Below, piece by piece: positions 21,100 to 21,213 of a stretch of DNA of 21,213 nt; position 1 is the first letter of the stretch; each line of letters opens with the position of its first letter. Position numbers and translations under genes: made by a program. This stretch comes from CAZBWS01 sp964495705. Lineage in GTDB: Bacteria; Pseudomonadota; Gammaproteobacteria; HTCC5015. The DNA lies in NCBI GenBank assembly GCA_964495705.1, contig CAZBWS010000044.1, positions 1 through 21,213 of the forward strand, given 5' to 3'. Below the pieces are notes generated by a model. It was not told the DNA's origin and made no database searches. It saw only the letters and a program-made list of their open reading frames with translations.

Positions 21100-21213
21100 C
21101 TAATTCTGCCTACTAGCAGGGTGAGTTTTATCATATACCCGCTTCAAGTCTGTTATCGTGATATGTGTGTATATTTGCGTACTCTGGATGTAAAGGCGCT
21201 GCCCCACTATGCA
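21100..21213 (-). CDS. tyrosine recombinase (phage-integrase family), C-terminal fragment at the window edge
   Basis: The minus strand from the right edge is open for 37 codons and ends in TAG at 21100-21102. The translation contains QSTQIYTHITITDLKRVYDK followed by THPASRQN, which matches the end of Xer/integrase-type recombinases, where the Tyr of QIYTH is the DNA-cleaving nucleophile. The preceding motif, normally LGH, reads VGQ and is followed by one extra residue, so the conserved His may be missing. The gene continues beyond the window. It may be an active integrase or a decayed one; the family call rests on a short segment. Confidence 0.7.
   Translation of the reverse strand, partial: CIVGQRLYIQSTQIYTHITITDLKRVYDKTHPASRQN

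Noticed and set aside
19945..21201. The 10-mer AGGCGCTGCC occurs near 19946 and again near 21192, flanking the RHS-higBA-recombinase stretch like att direct repeats.
   Set aside because: The right copy lies inside the recombinase coding frame, the match is only about 10 bases and the flanks differ, so chance is likely.

Overview
The window reads as the chromosome of a gammaproteobacterium. The gene order queA-tgt-yajC-secD/F-suhB-trmJ-cysE-iscR-iscS-iscU-iscA-hscB-hscA-fdx-iscX is the order known from Pseudomonas and its relatives, and the Isc proteins keep E. coli-type motifs at almost identical residue numbers. A marine Cellvibrionales-like lineage (Spongiibacteraceae or similar) is my guess from the protein style, but the sequence alone does not prove it. 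Relative to the Pseudomonas order three genes are added: an aldehyde dehydrogenase between cysE and iscR, a second NifS-like cysteine desulfurase between iscR and iscS, and a FimV-like LysM protein between trmJ and suhB. secD and secF are fused into one reading frame.

Layout. 1-6.9 kb, minus strand: a complete isc operon for housekeeping Fe-S cluster assembly. IscR (regulator), two desulfurases that mobilise sulfur from cysteine, IscU (scaffold), IscA (A-type carrier), HscB/HscA (co-chaperone and chaperone for cluster release), Fdx (electron donor) and IscX. A sigma70-type promoter covered by two Type 1-like IscR sites precedes iscR. A Type 2-like IscR site with a possible internal promoter lies before iscU. 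The iscU, hscB and hscA leaders each hold a strong inverted repeat, the last being a REPIN-like doublet. 6.9-10.1 kb, minus: a coniferyl-aldehyde-dehydrogenase-like gene, then trmJ-cysE with a 4-nt overlap; CysE supplies the cysteine pathway that feeds the desulfurases. 10.1-12.6 kb, minus: a FimV-like gene interrupted by a 100-N gap inside a 12-bp tandem repeat encoding EPVI. 12.8-13.6 kb, plus: suhB, ending in a bidirectional terminator shared with secDF. 13.7-19.1 kb, minus: secDF, yajC (Sec translocon accessory proteins), tgt and queA (queuosine tRNA modification).

19.3-21.2 kb is different in character: a six-helix membrane protein I do not recognise, a decayed C-terminal fragment of an RHS/YD-repeat protein, a higBA toxin-antitoxin operon with two matching operator palindromes, and at the right edge the C-terminal end of a tyrosine recombinase. 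This looks like the start of an accessory or mobile region abutting the conserved core. No tRNA, rRNA or CRISPR array was seen. The most rewarding novelties are the regulatory sites and repeats inside the isc operon, the added desulfurase, the secDF fusion and the decayed mobile junction; I did not see a complete undescribed multigene system.
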